Translations under genes and position numbers: made by a program
The notes under the pieces: model-generated
Databases searched by the model: none
What the model was told of the DNA's origin: nothing
What the model saw: only the letters and a program-made list of their open reading frames with translations
Assembly (NCBI RefSeq): GCF_000020525.1
Contig: NC_011026.1
Span: 558,001-622,000, forward strand
Source: Chloroherpeton thalassium ATCC 35110
GTDB taxonomy: Bacteria; Bacteroidota; Chlorobiia; Chlorobiales; Chloroherpetonaceae
Reading direction: 5' to 3'
DNA length: 64,000 bases
Shown: positions 25,293-34,474 of the stretch, one piece after another
Layout: each line of letters begins with the position of its first letter
Numbering within the stretch: position 1 is the first letter of the stretch

Positions 25293-26093
25293 ATGACCAG
25301 AGAATTAATCACTGCCATAGAAGCTGCAAAAGCAGCCGGAAAAAACGCGCGAAGAAGCTTTGGAAAGCTCAGCACCGCTCATATTAGCTTAAAAGATAGA
25401 AACGATTTTGTAACGGTGGTTGATAAGCGATGCGAAGAATTGGCCGCGAACACCATTCGCCGCCGCTTTCCTGAAGATGGCATCTTGGGCGAGGAAGGCA
25501 CCACCGACGGCGGGACTTCCGGTAGAAAGTGGATTATCGATCCGCTCGATGGCACGCTCAATTTCATCCATTCTGTCCCCAATTTTTCAGTTAGTGTGGC
25601 GATGATGGACGAAACCGGCGATCTGATCGTCGGCGCGATCTACAATCCCATTATGAAAGAACTTTTTACCGCACAACGCGGCAAAGGCGCTTTTTTCAAC
25701 AATCATCGCATTCATGTTACCCAAAATTATCGTAGCGAGCGCCTTTTGCTTGCCACCGGTTTTCCCTACAAAGTGTATGACCATTTAGACAAATATCTGG
25801 CTGTTTTGAGCGACTTGATTCAAAGCACAGCGGGAATTCGCCGCGCCGGATCTGCCGCGCTCGATTTGGCCTACACGGCGTGCGGTCGCTACGACGGTTT
25901 TTGGGAATATCATCTCAACGCATGGGATATTGCCGCAGGTGCGCTTTTGGTTCGTGAAGCTGGCGGCATTGTTACTGACTTCAAAGGCGACGACGCCTTC
26001 CTCAAAACGGGAAATATTATTGCCACAAATGGAAAAATTCATAGCATGGTGCTGGAAAAAGTTCAGAGTCATTTTGGATTAAGTTTTGAGTAA
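25293..26093 (+). CDS. suhB: Inositol monophosphatase family protein
   Basis: The 266-residue enzyme has the lithium-sensitive phosphatase motifs LGEEGT (Glu67/Glu68), WIIDPLDGTLNFIH (Asp83, Asp86) and AWDIAAGALLVREAGG near residue 210. The metal-dependent reaction removes phosphate from inositol-1-phosphate or related sugar phosphates. In bacteria SuhB also takes part in rRNA transcription antitermination, so the physiological role is not fixed by sequence. It stands alone, with a structured intergenic region upstream and a tandem terminator downstream. Confidence 0.93.
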   Translation: MTRELITAIEAAKAAGKNARRSFGKLSTAHISLKDRNDFVTVVDKRCEELAANTIRRRFPEDGILGEEGTTDGGTSGRKWIIDPLDGTLNFIHSVPNFSVSVAMMDETGDLIVGAIYNPIMKELFTAQRGKGAFFNNHRIHVTQNYRSERLLLATGFPYKVYDHLDKYLAVLSDLIQSTAGIRRAGSAALDLAYTACGRYDGFWEYHLNAWDIAAGALLVREAGGIVTDFKGDDAFLKTGNIIATNGKIHSMVLEKVQSHFGLSFE

Positions 26094-26141
26094 CTCGGAT
26101 TGTTTGTATTTTTATAAGGTGCTTTCAGGGCGTGCTATTTT

Positions 26142-26196
26142 GCCGGTTTCTTTCTTAGGAAACCGGCGCTTGCTTAACACAAGCGCTCTTTTTTAT
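26142..26196 (+). terminator. Tandem hairpin terminator
   Basis: A 9-bp perfect hairpin (GCCGGTTTC/GAAACCGGC, 26142-26167) overlaps a 7-bp hairpin (GCGCTTG/CAAGCGC, 26166-26186) followed by TCTTTTTT. Confidence 0.9.
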
Positions 26197-26230
26197 AAAA
26201 CCTGAGAATTCGAGACATTCCTTTATCCAC

Positions 26231-28399
26231 ATGCAACGACTCAGACTTGCCATCTTCGCTGCCGTCGCTTTCGGCGTTCTTCTTTGTAGCCTTTCAAATA
26301 CAGCTTATTCACAACGCAAACAAAAAGAACCTATCGTTAAAACGTCACCAAGTGGCGGCGTTGAAAAAGATCCCGAAGAGCTTTTCTTAAAAAAGCTGAC
26401 CAATAAATCGCCGCACCGCATTCTTCAATATGCACTGAACCAATATCAATTTGGTTTTTTTGCAAAAGCAGAAAGCCTTTTTACGGATTATCGCCAAATT
26501 TCATCGGAAGAGCCGCCCGCCGAACGAGATCTTGGCCAATTGATGCACGCCAAAACGCTGATTCGCCTCAAACGCTATCAGCCTGCAATCGAAGAACTCA
26601 CCAAACTGAAATTTTCAGCCACTTATCCCGCGCTCAGGCAAGAAACGATTTTTGACCTTGGCGTAGCGGAAACACATACGGGCAAATTTTACTCTGCTGC
26701 CGAGAGATTTATGGAAGTGGGCGGACAAACTTGGTCGACAAAAGATTCGCTTTATTTGCGAAAAAAAGCGATTACCAATTTGCGCTTGTTGGCCATGACC
26801 AATCTTTCACTGAACCAAATTGAAAAACTGATCAAAAATACGCCCTACATAAACTTGAAAGCCGTGCTGGCTGGCGAGCTCATGCGAAAATCGCTCAGCG
26901 GTGATTTTTACGACGCCCAGCCGTTAGAAACCAAAGAAACTGGCTCAGAAAAACAGGTGTCTTCACCGGCTGAAATTCTCGAATCGTCTAATTCTGGCGA
27001 TCAGTTTTCAGTCCAACAGCGAAAAGACGAGGAGAAACAGAAAGTTAAAGACGAATGGGAAAGTGAGGAATATGAGGACGAAAGCGCGCGCGATGAGGAC
27101 GAATCATCGTTTGAAATGGTTGTTCCTGGCGAAGTTGTAACGCTTGAGCCGCGTGGCGAGGCGTTTATCGAACGTTTGGACACGCTGTTGAGAAATCGCA
27201 TCATTCCAATTATCGATACGCTCCTGATGAGCTCGGAGCTCGATCCGGCCATCCGCTCCTGGCTGATTGACTACCGCTTCCAAGCTTCCGATGTGGCCTC
27301 GCGCCGCTATCAACATTTCCCGATCGGGGTTTTGCTTCCGATTGATTTGGATGTGTTCGATGGCAGCGAAAGTCAACGCGTTGGTTCGCAAATTTTGACC
27401 GGCATGGCGTTGCGCGCATTTGAGCACAACCGCAGTTCGCCAATGCGCTACATTTCTTTGCTCGTTAGAAACACAGAGGGCGTGGATTCGCTGGCGCTGA
27501 TTCGAGTGATGGACGAATTAATCGACCGCGATTCTGTAAAAATTATTTTAGGTCCGATTTTCAGCGATAAAGCCGTCATTGCTGCGCAGCACGCGGCGGC
27601 GCGGGAATTTCCATTGATTACCCCAACAGCCACAGATGAGCGCATTACCAAAGCGCATCCGACTTGCTTTCAAATGAACCCGCCGCACAGAACTCGCGGA
27701 AAGATCATCGCGGATTATTTTCTCGAAGATTCCACCAAAAAGACATTTGGCATTTTTGCCGAACAAATGACGTATGGGGTAGAGATGGCTGAAGGGTTCA
27801 AGGATGAAGTGCTGGCTCACGGTGGAAAAATGAAAATGTATAGTTTATTGCCTTTTGGCTTTAGGAGCTTGAAAGAAGCCGTCGACACGCTGCATCTTGA
27901 AAAGCCAGAAGATTTTATGGGCTATCCAGAAACCAAATTCGACGCGATTTATCTACCTTTAACCACCATGGAATCCATCGGCATTGCGCTCTCGCAGCTT
28001 CACTATTACAACTTCACCGGACAAATTGTAGGCTCCGGCGACTGGCACGATGCCAACGTTTTAAATCGCTTTTCCGACATGCTCAATGGCACAATCTACG
28101 CCATTGATACTTATGTTTCCTCCGCCGATCCGCGCGTATATTACACGCTTGAAAAATATTACAATTTTTGGCAAAGCCACCCGTCCACACTTTTTTGGCA
28201 CGGCGCAGATGCAATTGATTATCTGACGGAGACCATTGTCAATAAAGAAATGGCATCGCCCTGCAAAATTTCCGAAGCACTTCGCCAGGCACCGCCATAC
28301 AAAGCCGTTCGAACGGAAATCTTCTTTGATGGCGGGAACATCAATCAGAGTATGAACATCATGCAATTTTCTGATGGAAATATTTCAAAGCTGAAGTAA
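26231..28399 (+). CDS. LpoA-like periplasmic protein: helical repeats plus periplasmic-binding domain
   Basis: The 722-residue protein opens with a signal peptide (about 1-27). Residues 50-240 are TPR-like helices (ILQYALNQYQFGFFAKAESL). A very acidic linker (about 250-300, many Glu, Asp and Ser) leads to a type I periplasmic-binding domain from about 350 (GVLLPIDLDVF, KIILGPIFSDKAVIAA, PLITPTATDERI, GIFAEQMTYGVEMAEGF). This is the same order as the LpoA activators of PBP1a and ABC-type amino-acid-binding proteins with TPR fronts. No ABC permease lies nearby, so a regulatory, cell-wall-related role is more likely than transport, but this is inference. There is no lipobox cysteine. Confidence 0.72.
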   Translation: MQRLRLAIFAAVAFGVLLCSLSNTAYSQRKQKEPIVKTSPSGGVEKDPEELFLKKLTNKSPHRILQYALNQYQFGFFAKAESLFTDYRQISSEEPPAERDLGQLMHAKTLIRLKRYQPAIEELTKLKFSATYPALRQETIFDLGVAETHTGKFYSAAERFMEVGGQTWSTKDSLYLRKKAITNLRLLAMTNLSLNQIEKLIKNTPYINLKAVLAGELMRKSLSGDFYDAQPLETKETGSEKQVSSPAEILESSNSGDQFSVQQRKDEEKQKVKDEWESEEYEDESARDEDESSFEMVVPGEVVTLEPRGEAFIERLDTLLRNRIIPIIDTLLMSSELDPAIRSWLIDYRFQASDVASRRYQHFPIGVLLPIDLDVFDGSESQRVGSQILTGMALRAFEHNRSSPMRYISLLVRNTEGVDSLALIRVMDELIDRDSVKIILGPIFSDKAVIAAQHAAAREFPLITPTATDERITKAHPTCFQMNPPHRTRGKIIADYFLEDSTKKTFGIFAEQMTYGVEMAEGFKDEVLAHGGKMKMYSLLPFGFRSLKEAVDTLHLEKPEDFMGYPETKFDAIYLPLTTMESIGIALSQLHYYNFTGQIVGSGDWHDANVLNRFSDMLNGTIYAIDTYVSSADPRVYYTLEKYYNFWQSHPSTLFWHGADAIDYLTETIVNKEMASPCKISEALRQAPPYKAVRTEIFFDGGNINQSMNIMQFSDGNISKLK

Positions 28400-28640
28400 T
28401 TTCTATTTTCCCCTTTTCCCTTTGATTTTTAATAATTGCTTTCATTGGCTCGAAAAATCTTCAAATTCCGACCTTCTCATGTTTCTTTTTTGAAACACAT
28501 GACCTATCTTTTACCAGTGCGGCTATAAAAACCCTGCAAGATGTAAGTTCCCTTGTTTTCGTCGGTTTCCCTGCTGCATTGTAGTTCCCGTTTTCTCTGA
28601 TTGATTGTTCACAAATACATATCTCTTAAACTCAAGAAAA

Positions 28641-28739
28641 ATGCGGATGATGAAAAAACGCATTTACCTGATTGCGCTTTTTGCATTGCTGCAAAGCGCC
28701 CTCTTTGGAGAGGCCATGGCAAAAGCGCCTGAAACATAA
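28641..28739 (+). other. Detached signal peptide of the T9SS cargo protein
   Basis: ATG at 28641 opens 32 codons, with MKKR followed by a hydrophobic core (IYLIALFALLQSALFG) and a cleavage-like AMA, i.e. a typical Sec signal peptide. It ends in TAA at 28737-28739. The frame continues directly into the large protein at 28746, so this is almost surely its original N-terminus. Confidence 0.7.
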
Positions 28740-28745
28740 ACCCCT

Positions 28746-30824
28746 GTGTCCGCTACGGTTGAGAAAAACTTTTCGGGTGTCGTAAGCGGCGTTGCTACAA
28801 CGCAATACCACTGCAACATCACCGCAAAAGCCGCATCATTCAGTGACCTTGACAACAAAGCGGGTGTTTCCGAAAGCGCCGCCGACGGCTTTGATGCCGC
28901 TTCGGACATTCCCGAACCGCCTCATGCGCCTACCGGATACGTTTCCCTTTATTTTCCTCATCCCGAATGGAATCATGCCGAATACGAAGACTTCATGCAC
29001 GACATTAGGGCAAACGGTGACCTCAGCGCGGAGGCCGAACAATGGCCGTTTGAAGTAGCAACCGACCAAACCGGCACGGATGTCTCGCTTGCTTTTTCTC
29101 TTCACGACATTCCATCAGGCGTGGGCGTCACTTGTTTGGATAAAGACTCCGGCACGTTGATAAACCTGCGCGACACGACCGAGTACGCTTATGCGGCGCA
29201 AAGCCTTCGCAAATTCGTCCTTTCCATCGGCGATAGCACCAAGCCGGAGATTGCGCTTACCGCGCCAAACGGTGGAGAAACTTTTTTCCATGGCGACGCC
29301 GTGAACATCGCGTGGCAGGCCGCCGATGCGTCGGGCTTGCTCGGGTATCGGCTTTATGCTACCCCGTTAAGCAGCGGAGAAAAAACCTTGATTGCCGAAA
29401 TGTCGGGCAGCCAAAGAACTTACGAATGGACTGTGCCGGAGGACATCACCGGCGCGGTTCGCTTGAGCATTTCGGCAACGGATTCTCTGTTCAACGAATC
29501 GGAAGTCGCGCTTGCAACCGATATTCGCATTTCCTCGTCGGAGCATGTTTTTCTGCCGGGCTGGACGCTGATGAGTGTCCCGTTCCTTCCGGCAAATGCC
29601 TCTGCCGATTCGGTACTCGGCCAATTCGTCCCGCAATATTACTACCTCTATAATTATCAACCGAATAGCGGATTTGCCGTCAGCGATACGGTTGAGTTTA
29701 CAAAGGGCTACTGGCTTACTTCACCCGACACGGTTCGCGTCGCAATCACCGGCGAAGTGCAAGACACGGCAAGCCTCACGCTTCAAGCCGAATGGAATAT
29801 CGCCGGGAATGCGCTTTATGAGTTTGTACCGAAATCCGCATTAAAAGTAGAAAAGGAAGGCCAAACGAAAAGCTTTGACGATGCGGTGAAAGCCGGTTGG
29901 CTGAGCCCGGCGTGCTACGGCTTTTCCACCGATGCAAGCAGCTATGTGGAAGCGGACACCTTAGAGCCATGGGCGGGCTATTGGATTGCCGCAATAGATT
30001 CAAACTTGACGCTGATTTTTGACGGCGACGAACTCGGCGGTACGGAAACGAAGGCAATGGCGACGAAAAGTTTTGCGACCTCATCGGACGCAACCGATTG
30101 GAGCGTGCAACTTGCTGTCAAGTCCGGCACGGAGGCCGATTTGATTTCCGTTTGCGGAACGGATGCAAATGCAACGGATGAATTCGATGCTTCTTTTGAC
30201 CTGCCCGAGCCGCCGCTTCCACCGAAAAAGAACGGCGTTAGCTTGTACTTTTCTCACGAGAACTGGCCGGAAGTTTTGGGAGATAAATACAATGCGGATA
30301 TTCGCGCACCGCTTGCCGACAAAGAAAGCAAATCATGGGAGTTTGAAGTTGAAAACGCAAACGCCGTCATGCTTTCCTGGAACGCGCCAAGCATTTCCGG
30401 TTTAAGCTTGAGACTTGAAGACCTCTCAAACGGCCAAGTTATCAATATGCTCACCGAAAATGAATACGGCTACACCGGCAGCGACGCCGAACCGGTTCGC
30501 AAGTTCAAGTTAACCGCAACTCGTGACGTGTCGGCAGTAGAAGAAACAGAAGCTGCGACGCCTTACGAATACGTGCTGGCGCAAAACTATCCGAACCCGT
30601 TCAATCCAAGCACGACGATTCGCTTCTCATTGAAGCAAGCCGGCATGGCGACGTTCAAAGTCTTTGACATGCTGGGGCGCGAGATTCTCTCGGAGCAAAT
30701 CGCCGGAAAGGCCGGATGGAATACTTACACGTTTAAAGCAAATGCGCTTTCAAGCGGGATTTATTTCTACCGACTTCAAGCCGGAGCGTTTTCCGAAACG
30801 AAGAAAATGATGCTGCTCAGATAA
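28746..30824 (+). CDS. T9SS-type secreted protein, interrupted at the signal peptide
   Basis: The 692-residue frame begins at a GTG with no upstream ribosome-binding site that I can see. It contains two related beta-rich domains (about 1-160 and 440-600; both have D.PEPP, VSLYF and a DIRA block), a short NGGETFFHGD fibronectin-like segment between them, and a C-terminal sorting domain with AQNYPNPFNPSTTIRFSL, FDMLGREI, SGIYFYRLQAG and a final KKMMLLR. That tail is the signature of type IX secretion cargo, which crosses the outer membrane and is attached or released. Such cargo needs a Sec signal peptide, but here the peptide (28641-28739) is cut off by an in-frame TAA. As read, the protein would remain cytoplasmic. 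It is therefore possibly a pseudogene. Confidence 0.85.
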   Translation: MSATVEKNFSGVVSGVATTQYHCNITAKAASFSDLDNKAGVSESAADGFDAASDIPEPPHAPTGYVSLYFPHPEWNHAEYEDFMHDIRANGDLSAEAEQWPFEVATDQTGTDVSLAFSLHDIPSGVGVTCLDKDSGTLINLRDTTEYAYAAQSLRKFVLSIGDSTKPEIALTAPNGGETFFHGDAVNIAWQAADASGLLGYRLYATPLSSGEKTLIAEMSGSQRTYEWTVPEDITGAVRLSISATDSLFNESEVALATDIRISSSEHVFLPGWTLMSVPFLPANASADSVLGQFVPQYYYLYNYQPNSGFAVSDTVEFTKGYWLTSPDTVRVAITGEVQDTASLTLQAEWNIAGNALYEFVPKSALKVEKEGQTKSFDDAVKAGWLSPACYGFSTDASSYVEADTLEPWAGYWIAAIDSNLTLIFDGDELGGTETKAMATKSFATSSDATDWSVQLAVKSGTEADLISVCGTDANATDEFDASFDLPEPPLPPKKNGVSLYFSHENWPEVLGDKYNADIRAPLADKESKSWEFEVENANAVMLSWNAPSISGLSLRLEDLSNGQVINMLTENEYGYTGSDAEPVRKFKLTATRDVSAVEETEAATPYEYVLAQNYPNPFNPSTTIRFSLKQAGMATFKVFDMLGREILSEQIAGKAGWNTYTFKANALSSGIYFYRLQAGAFSETKKMMLLR

Positions 30825-30838
30825 TTTAACCTATTTAG

Positions 30839-30860
30839 GGGCAACTGCTTAGGGTTGCCC
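30839..30860. repeat. Short inverted repeat GGGCAAC/GTTGCCC
   Basis: 7-bp arms (30839-30845/30854-30860), 8-nt loop, just after the T9SS gene. Confidence 0.5.
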
Positions 30861-30886
30861 CGGCTATTTCAGATTCCAAACAGTAG

Positions 30887-30918
30887 GGGCGAACTTGTAT
30901 GTTCGCCCATTTTTTTTT
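30887..30918 (+). terminator. Rho-independent terminator after the T9SS gene
   Basis: GGGCGAAC/GTTCGCCC stem (30887-30894/30901-30908) followed by A and nine T. The GTAGGGGCGAAC...GTTCGCCC form resembles a dispersed palindrome seen in many genomes. Confidence 0.85.
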
Positions 30919-30937
30919 CCAAAAAAAGAAAGCGCTC

Positions 30938-31747
30938 CTAACTTTGAAGCGCCTCCCATTTTTGCAGGTATTTTTCTAAATGCGATTTGCCCTCGCGCTG
31001 AATTTCGGATTCAAGCAGCGCTCGCAGCAAATCCTCTTCGGCGCGATACGCCTCCGCGCTTATTCGGCCAGAAACAAACACGCTCCGCAGCCACAACAAA
31101 TAAGTCGTGAGCGCGTCGCATTCGTTGTAAGCGACGATTTTTTCGAGCTTGCCTTCCAGCCAAAGCGCCGCGATGTGCTCGCCATCGGCGTCAATTTTTC
31201 CTGGAATGCCGGTCATGGTCGCCAACTCGTGCAACGAGGGTTTTGCTTGCGTTCGGCCACTGAGATGCTCCATCAAGTCGATGTTTCGTTCATCCCAAGG
31301 CCGATCGGGACGCTGAAAAAATTTTGGCGCTTGAATGCCATGCGCCAGCGCTCTTTGCGTGAGAATTTTTAGGTCGGAATCGCGCGAGTTGAACCCGACA
31401 AGCTGCGGATCATGCTTCTCAACGCCGTCGAAAAAAGCTTGCAAAACGGCTTTTTCTTCGCATTCCAAGGCGTCATCAGGGTTTTTCGGTCTCGAGCGCA
31501 ACGAGAGCGCCACACCGCCATTTTCGTTTTTTCTAATCACTGCGGCAATTGATACAACCCGACACAAAACCGTTTTCAAATAAGGCATGGGTTTTTCCGG
31601 CGTTGCGCCGCCTGCCTTCCACATTTCATCAAAAATTTCTTTTTCGCTAAGCGAGTCGGGCAAGTCATAAAGCATGCTGCCGGCGGCTGGGTTTGGAATC
31701 CATTCCGCGTCAAAAAACCAAATAATGGGCTCGATTCGAGTGAACAT
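30938..31747 (-). CDS. Predicted PolB-type 3'-5' exonuclease
   Basis: The 269-residue protein resembles the stand-alone DEDDy exonucleases related to the PolB proofreading domain. ExoI has WFFDAEWIP (first Asp and Glu); the second motif is LVGFNSRDSDLKIL; the third region is VAYNECDALTTYLLW, the Y/D motif. These degrade DNA from the 3' end using two metal ions. There is no polymerase domain and no neighbours of related function. It converges with the T9SS gene. Function is inferred from motifs only. Confidence 0.82.
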   Translation of the reverse strand: MFTRIEPIIWFFDAEWIPNPAAGSMLYDLPDSLSEKEIFDEMWKAGGATPEKPMPYLKTVLCRVVSIAAVIRKNENGGVALSLRSRPKNPDDALECEEKAVLQAFFDGVEKHDPQLVGFNSRDSDLKILTQRALAHGIQAPKFFQRPDRPWDERNIDLMEHLSGRTQAKPSLHELATMTGIPGKIDADGEHIAALWLEGKLEKIVAYNECDALTTYLLWLRSVFVSGRISAEAYRAEEDLLRALLESEIQREGKSHLEKYLQKWEALQS

Positions 31748-31998
31748 GGGGAGATTTTTTAGATTAAAAAAATGGCCTGCTGCTGCGTTTTCTTTCTTAG
31801 TTAGGAAAAAATGCGCATCCTCACAATAGATCGCTTGGCCATTTCAGATCGCAGCCCTTACATATTTTGAAATAGCGTTTTACTCTCTCGGCAATTTATT
31901 ATTAAATTTAAAAAGAGTTTTTTTGACCTTCAGTTCCGTTCAAAAAGCGCTGAAAAAAGGTTCATTTAGTGCGGCTTTGCTTTCCACAAACGTCAAAC

Positions 31999-34359
31999 AT
32001 GCCTGAAATTATGACGAAGCTTTCCAAAATACTCAAGCCGGTTAGCACATTCCTCCAAGAAAAAATCCTACGGAAGATTTGGTTCATTGCCATTTTTATT
32101 GCGCCGCTGCTTGTGCTCATCGCCTATGGAGCTGCCAGCATTGGCGTTTTCTCCAACATCGAACTAAAAATTCTCGATAATAAATTTAACGAGCGCGGCC
32201 CCGTTCCAGACCTGAACAAAAATGCCGAAGTCCTTCTTATCGCCATCGATGATCAAGCGCAAAACGCACTTGGACAATACCCTTGGCCTCGCGACTATTA
32301 CGCGCGCATGATCCGCAACCTTATGCAAGCTGGCGCCAGCGTTGTTGCATTTGACTTGATTTTTTCCGATGACGCCGAAAATCCACAAGAAGATTACGCG
32401 CTGCGCGACGCCATTCAATACTACAAACGCGTGGTGCTCGCAGGCCGAACCTCTACCTCGCTCACCGACGAAAGCTTCTTGCAATACACCGCCGTCGATG
32501 AGCTGAACTTGCAAAACATTTTTGACGGCACGCCCGGCTCTACCACCGGCATCGTTTATGTGCGCAACGACGCCGACGGCGTTTATCGCCGCTATCATCC
32601 CTATAGCATGGAATTTGGCAAACAGCTGCTTTCGTTTGCCTACGCCACGCTGCAAACCCACTTTGCAACCAACGATTCGGTCGAGCGTAAATCCAGAAAT
32701 TTATTTGAATTTTCTGGCCAAGAAATTCCGAGCTACGATGGCTACTCCGTTCTGCTGAACTACTATGGGCCGAGCAAAACTTTTCCCACTATTTCCGCAA
32801 GCGAAATTCTCGACACGCGCGATTTTATGACCAGCGACGAAAAGATCCTTTTCCGAGAAACAATGGCCGAAACTGGCCTGGACTCGCTCTCGCTTGCCAG
32901 AGATGAATCGCTACGGGAACTTTGGGCAATGGATATTTTCGACGATCCTCTTTCCGGGCTGCGTTCGCGTGTGAAAGGAAAAATTTGTGTGATTGGTCCC
33001 ATGTTTCCCGAATCTAAAGACCTGTTCCCCATTCCGATGTATCCGGGCGATCGCTCCGATGAAAACCAAATGTACGGCGTAGAAATCCACGCAACGGCCA
33101 TGCAAAATTACATCGATAAAAATTTCATCACCAAAGCCGATCCGCTTTTCCAAATCATCACGCTTCTGGCCATCAGTTATTTGATTTTTGGCGGCTCGGT
33201 GGAGCTTAAGCGTTTTCGCATCAAAAATCCGCGAGTGCTTTTCGGCGTTTCTATTTTAGCCGCGTTCGGTGTGCTGGCCACGGTTATGTGGATCATTTTT
33301 TTCATTGCCGGCATCGCGCAATCCGGGCCGATTGATTTTTACCTCATTCAAAACTTGCGCATTCAGCTCACGCTTTTAAGCGTGCTGGTACTTTTGTCCG
33401 TTGCGGTGGCGTACTATTTCAAACGCGCGGGCTCATCGTCCGAGTTTGTGACGGAAATCGGCGCGATTCTGATCACGGCCATCACATTCTTGGTTGTTTA
33501 TAAATACACCAACTATATTTTTCTGCACGAAAGAATTTTAGTTCCTGTTATGCCTTTTGGCGCTACAATTATTCTTGCCTACGGCGCGAGCATTTTTTAT
33601 CAATATTTCACCGAATCGCGCCAAAAAAAGTTGATTCGCGGCTTCTTTACGGTTTATGTCAACCGCGAGCTTGTCGACCAACTGATCGATAATCCGAACC
33701 AATTCCGACTCGGTGGTGAAAAACGAGAACTGTCTATTCTGTTTAGCGACGTGAAAGGCTTCACGAACATTTCCGAAGCGATGGATCCTGCCGACCTCGT
33801 TATTTTGCTCAATGAATATCTTGGCGCCATGACGGACATCGTGTTTAAATATGGCGGCACGCTCGATAAATATATCGGCGATGCGGTCATGGCTTTTTGG
33901 GGCGCGCCTGTGCCGCAAGAAGATCACGCCAAACGCTGCTGCTGGGCAGCGCTCGAAATGCAGGAAAAGCTTGAGGAACTTCGTGAAAAATGGAAAAGCG
34001 AAGGAAAACCGGAGCTTTACGCCAGAATTGGCATTAACACCGGACAAGTGATCGTTGGAAATATGGGTTCGGAATCACGCTTTAACTATACGGTGATGGG
34101 CGATTCGGTCAACCTTGCCGCTCGACTTGAACCGGCCAATAAAGCCTTTGGCACGTCTATCATCGTTTCGGAATTTACAAACGAGCAGATTTACGATTTT
34201 TGCCGAACCCGAGAGCTTGCCACGATCACGGTTCAAGGAAAAGCCAAGCCTGTGAAAATTTTTGAACTCGTTGCCAAAAAGCGCGCTGGCGTATTTTATG
34301 AGCCACTTCCGCCTGCGCCAACTGCCGGCAAAGACATTATGGCAATTAAAAAAGAATAA
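31999..34359 (+). CDS. CHASE2-domain adenylate/guanylate cyclase (class III)
   Basis: The protein has an N-terminal transmembrane helix (about 15-45), a CHASE2 sensor domain outside the membrane (about 50-385, e.g. VLLIAIDDQAQNALGQYPWP), three to four transmembrane helices, and a class III cyclase domain from about 575 (LFSDVKGFT, the first metal Asp; DKYIGDAVMAFWG, metal Asp and purine-specifying Lys; YTVMGDSVNLAARLE with Asp, Asn and Arg of the active site). The Lys and Asp pattern predicts ATP as substrate, giving cAMP. An open frame from GTG at 31969 would add ten residues; the ATG at 31999 is chosen. Orientation: sensor in the periplasm, cyclase in the cytoplasm. Confidence 0.93.
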   Translation: MPEIMTKLSKILKPVSTFLQEKILRKIWFIAIFIAPLLVLIAYGAASIGVFSNIELKILDNKFNERGPVPDLNKNAEVLLIAIDDQAQNALGQYPWPRDYYARMIRNLMQAGASVVAFDLIFSDDAENPQEDYALRDAIQYYKRVVLAGRTSTSLTDESFLQYTAVDELNLQNIFDGTPGSTTGIVYVRNDADGVYRRYHPYSMEFGKQLLSFAYATLQTHFATNDSVERKSRNLFEFSGQEIPSYDGYSVLLNYYGPSKTFPTISASEILDTRDFMTSDEKILFRETMAETGLDSLSLARDESLRELWAMDIFDDPLSGLRSRVKGKICVIGPMFPESKDLFPIPMYPGDRSDENQMYGVEIHATAMQNYIDKNFITKADPLFQIITLLAISYLIFGGSVELKRFRIKNPRVLFGVSILAAFGVLATVMWIIFFIAGIAQSGPIDFYLIQNLRIQLTLLSVLVLLSVAVAYYFKRAGSSSEFVTEIGAILITAITFLVVYKYTNYIFLHERILVPVMPFGATIILAYGASIFYQYFTESRQKKLIRGFFTVYVNRELVDQLIDNPNQFRLGGEKRELSILFSDVKGFTNISEAMDPADLVILLNEYLGAMTDIVFKYGGTLDKYIGDAVMAFWGAPVPQEDHAKRCCWAALEMQEKLEELREKWKSEGKPELYARIGINTGQVIVGNMGSESRFNYTVMGDSVNLAARLEPANKAFGTSIIVSEFTNEQIYDFCRTRELATITVQGKAKPVKIFELVAKKRAGVFYEPLPPAPTAGKDIMAIKKE

Positions 34360-34474
34360 TTCCGGCTCAGGCGATTTAACCAGAGAGCCCATACGCGCGG
34401 AACGAACAGAACAGGTTTCGACTTTTTAAGAGAAGCTTCTCACTTTTTCTTAAATTTTTCATATCGTCGTAAAA

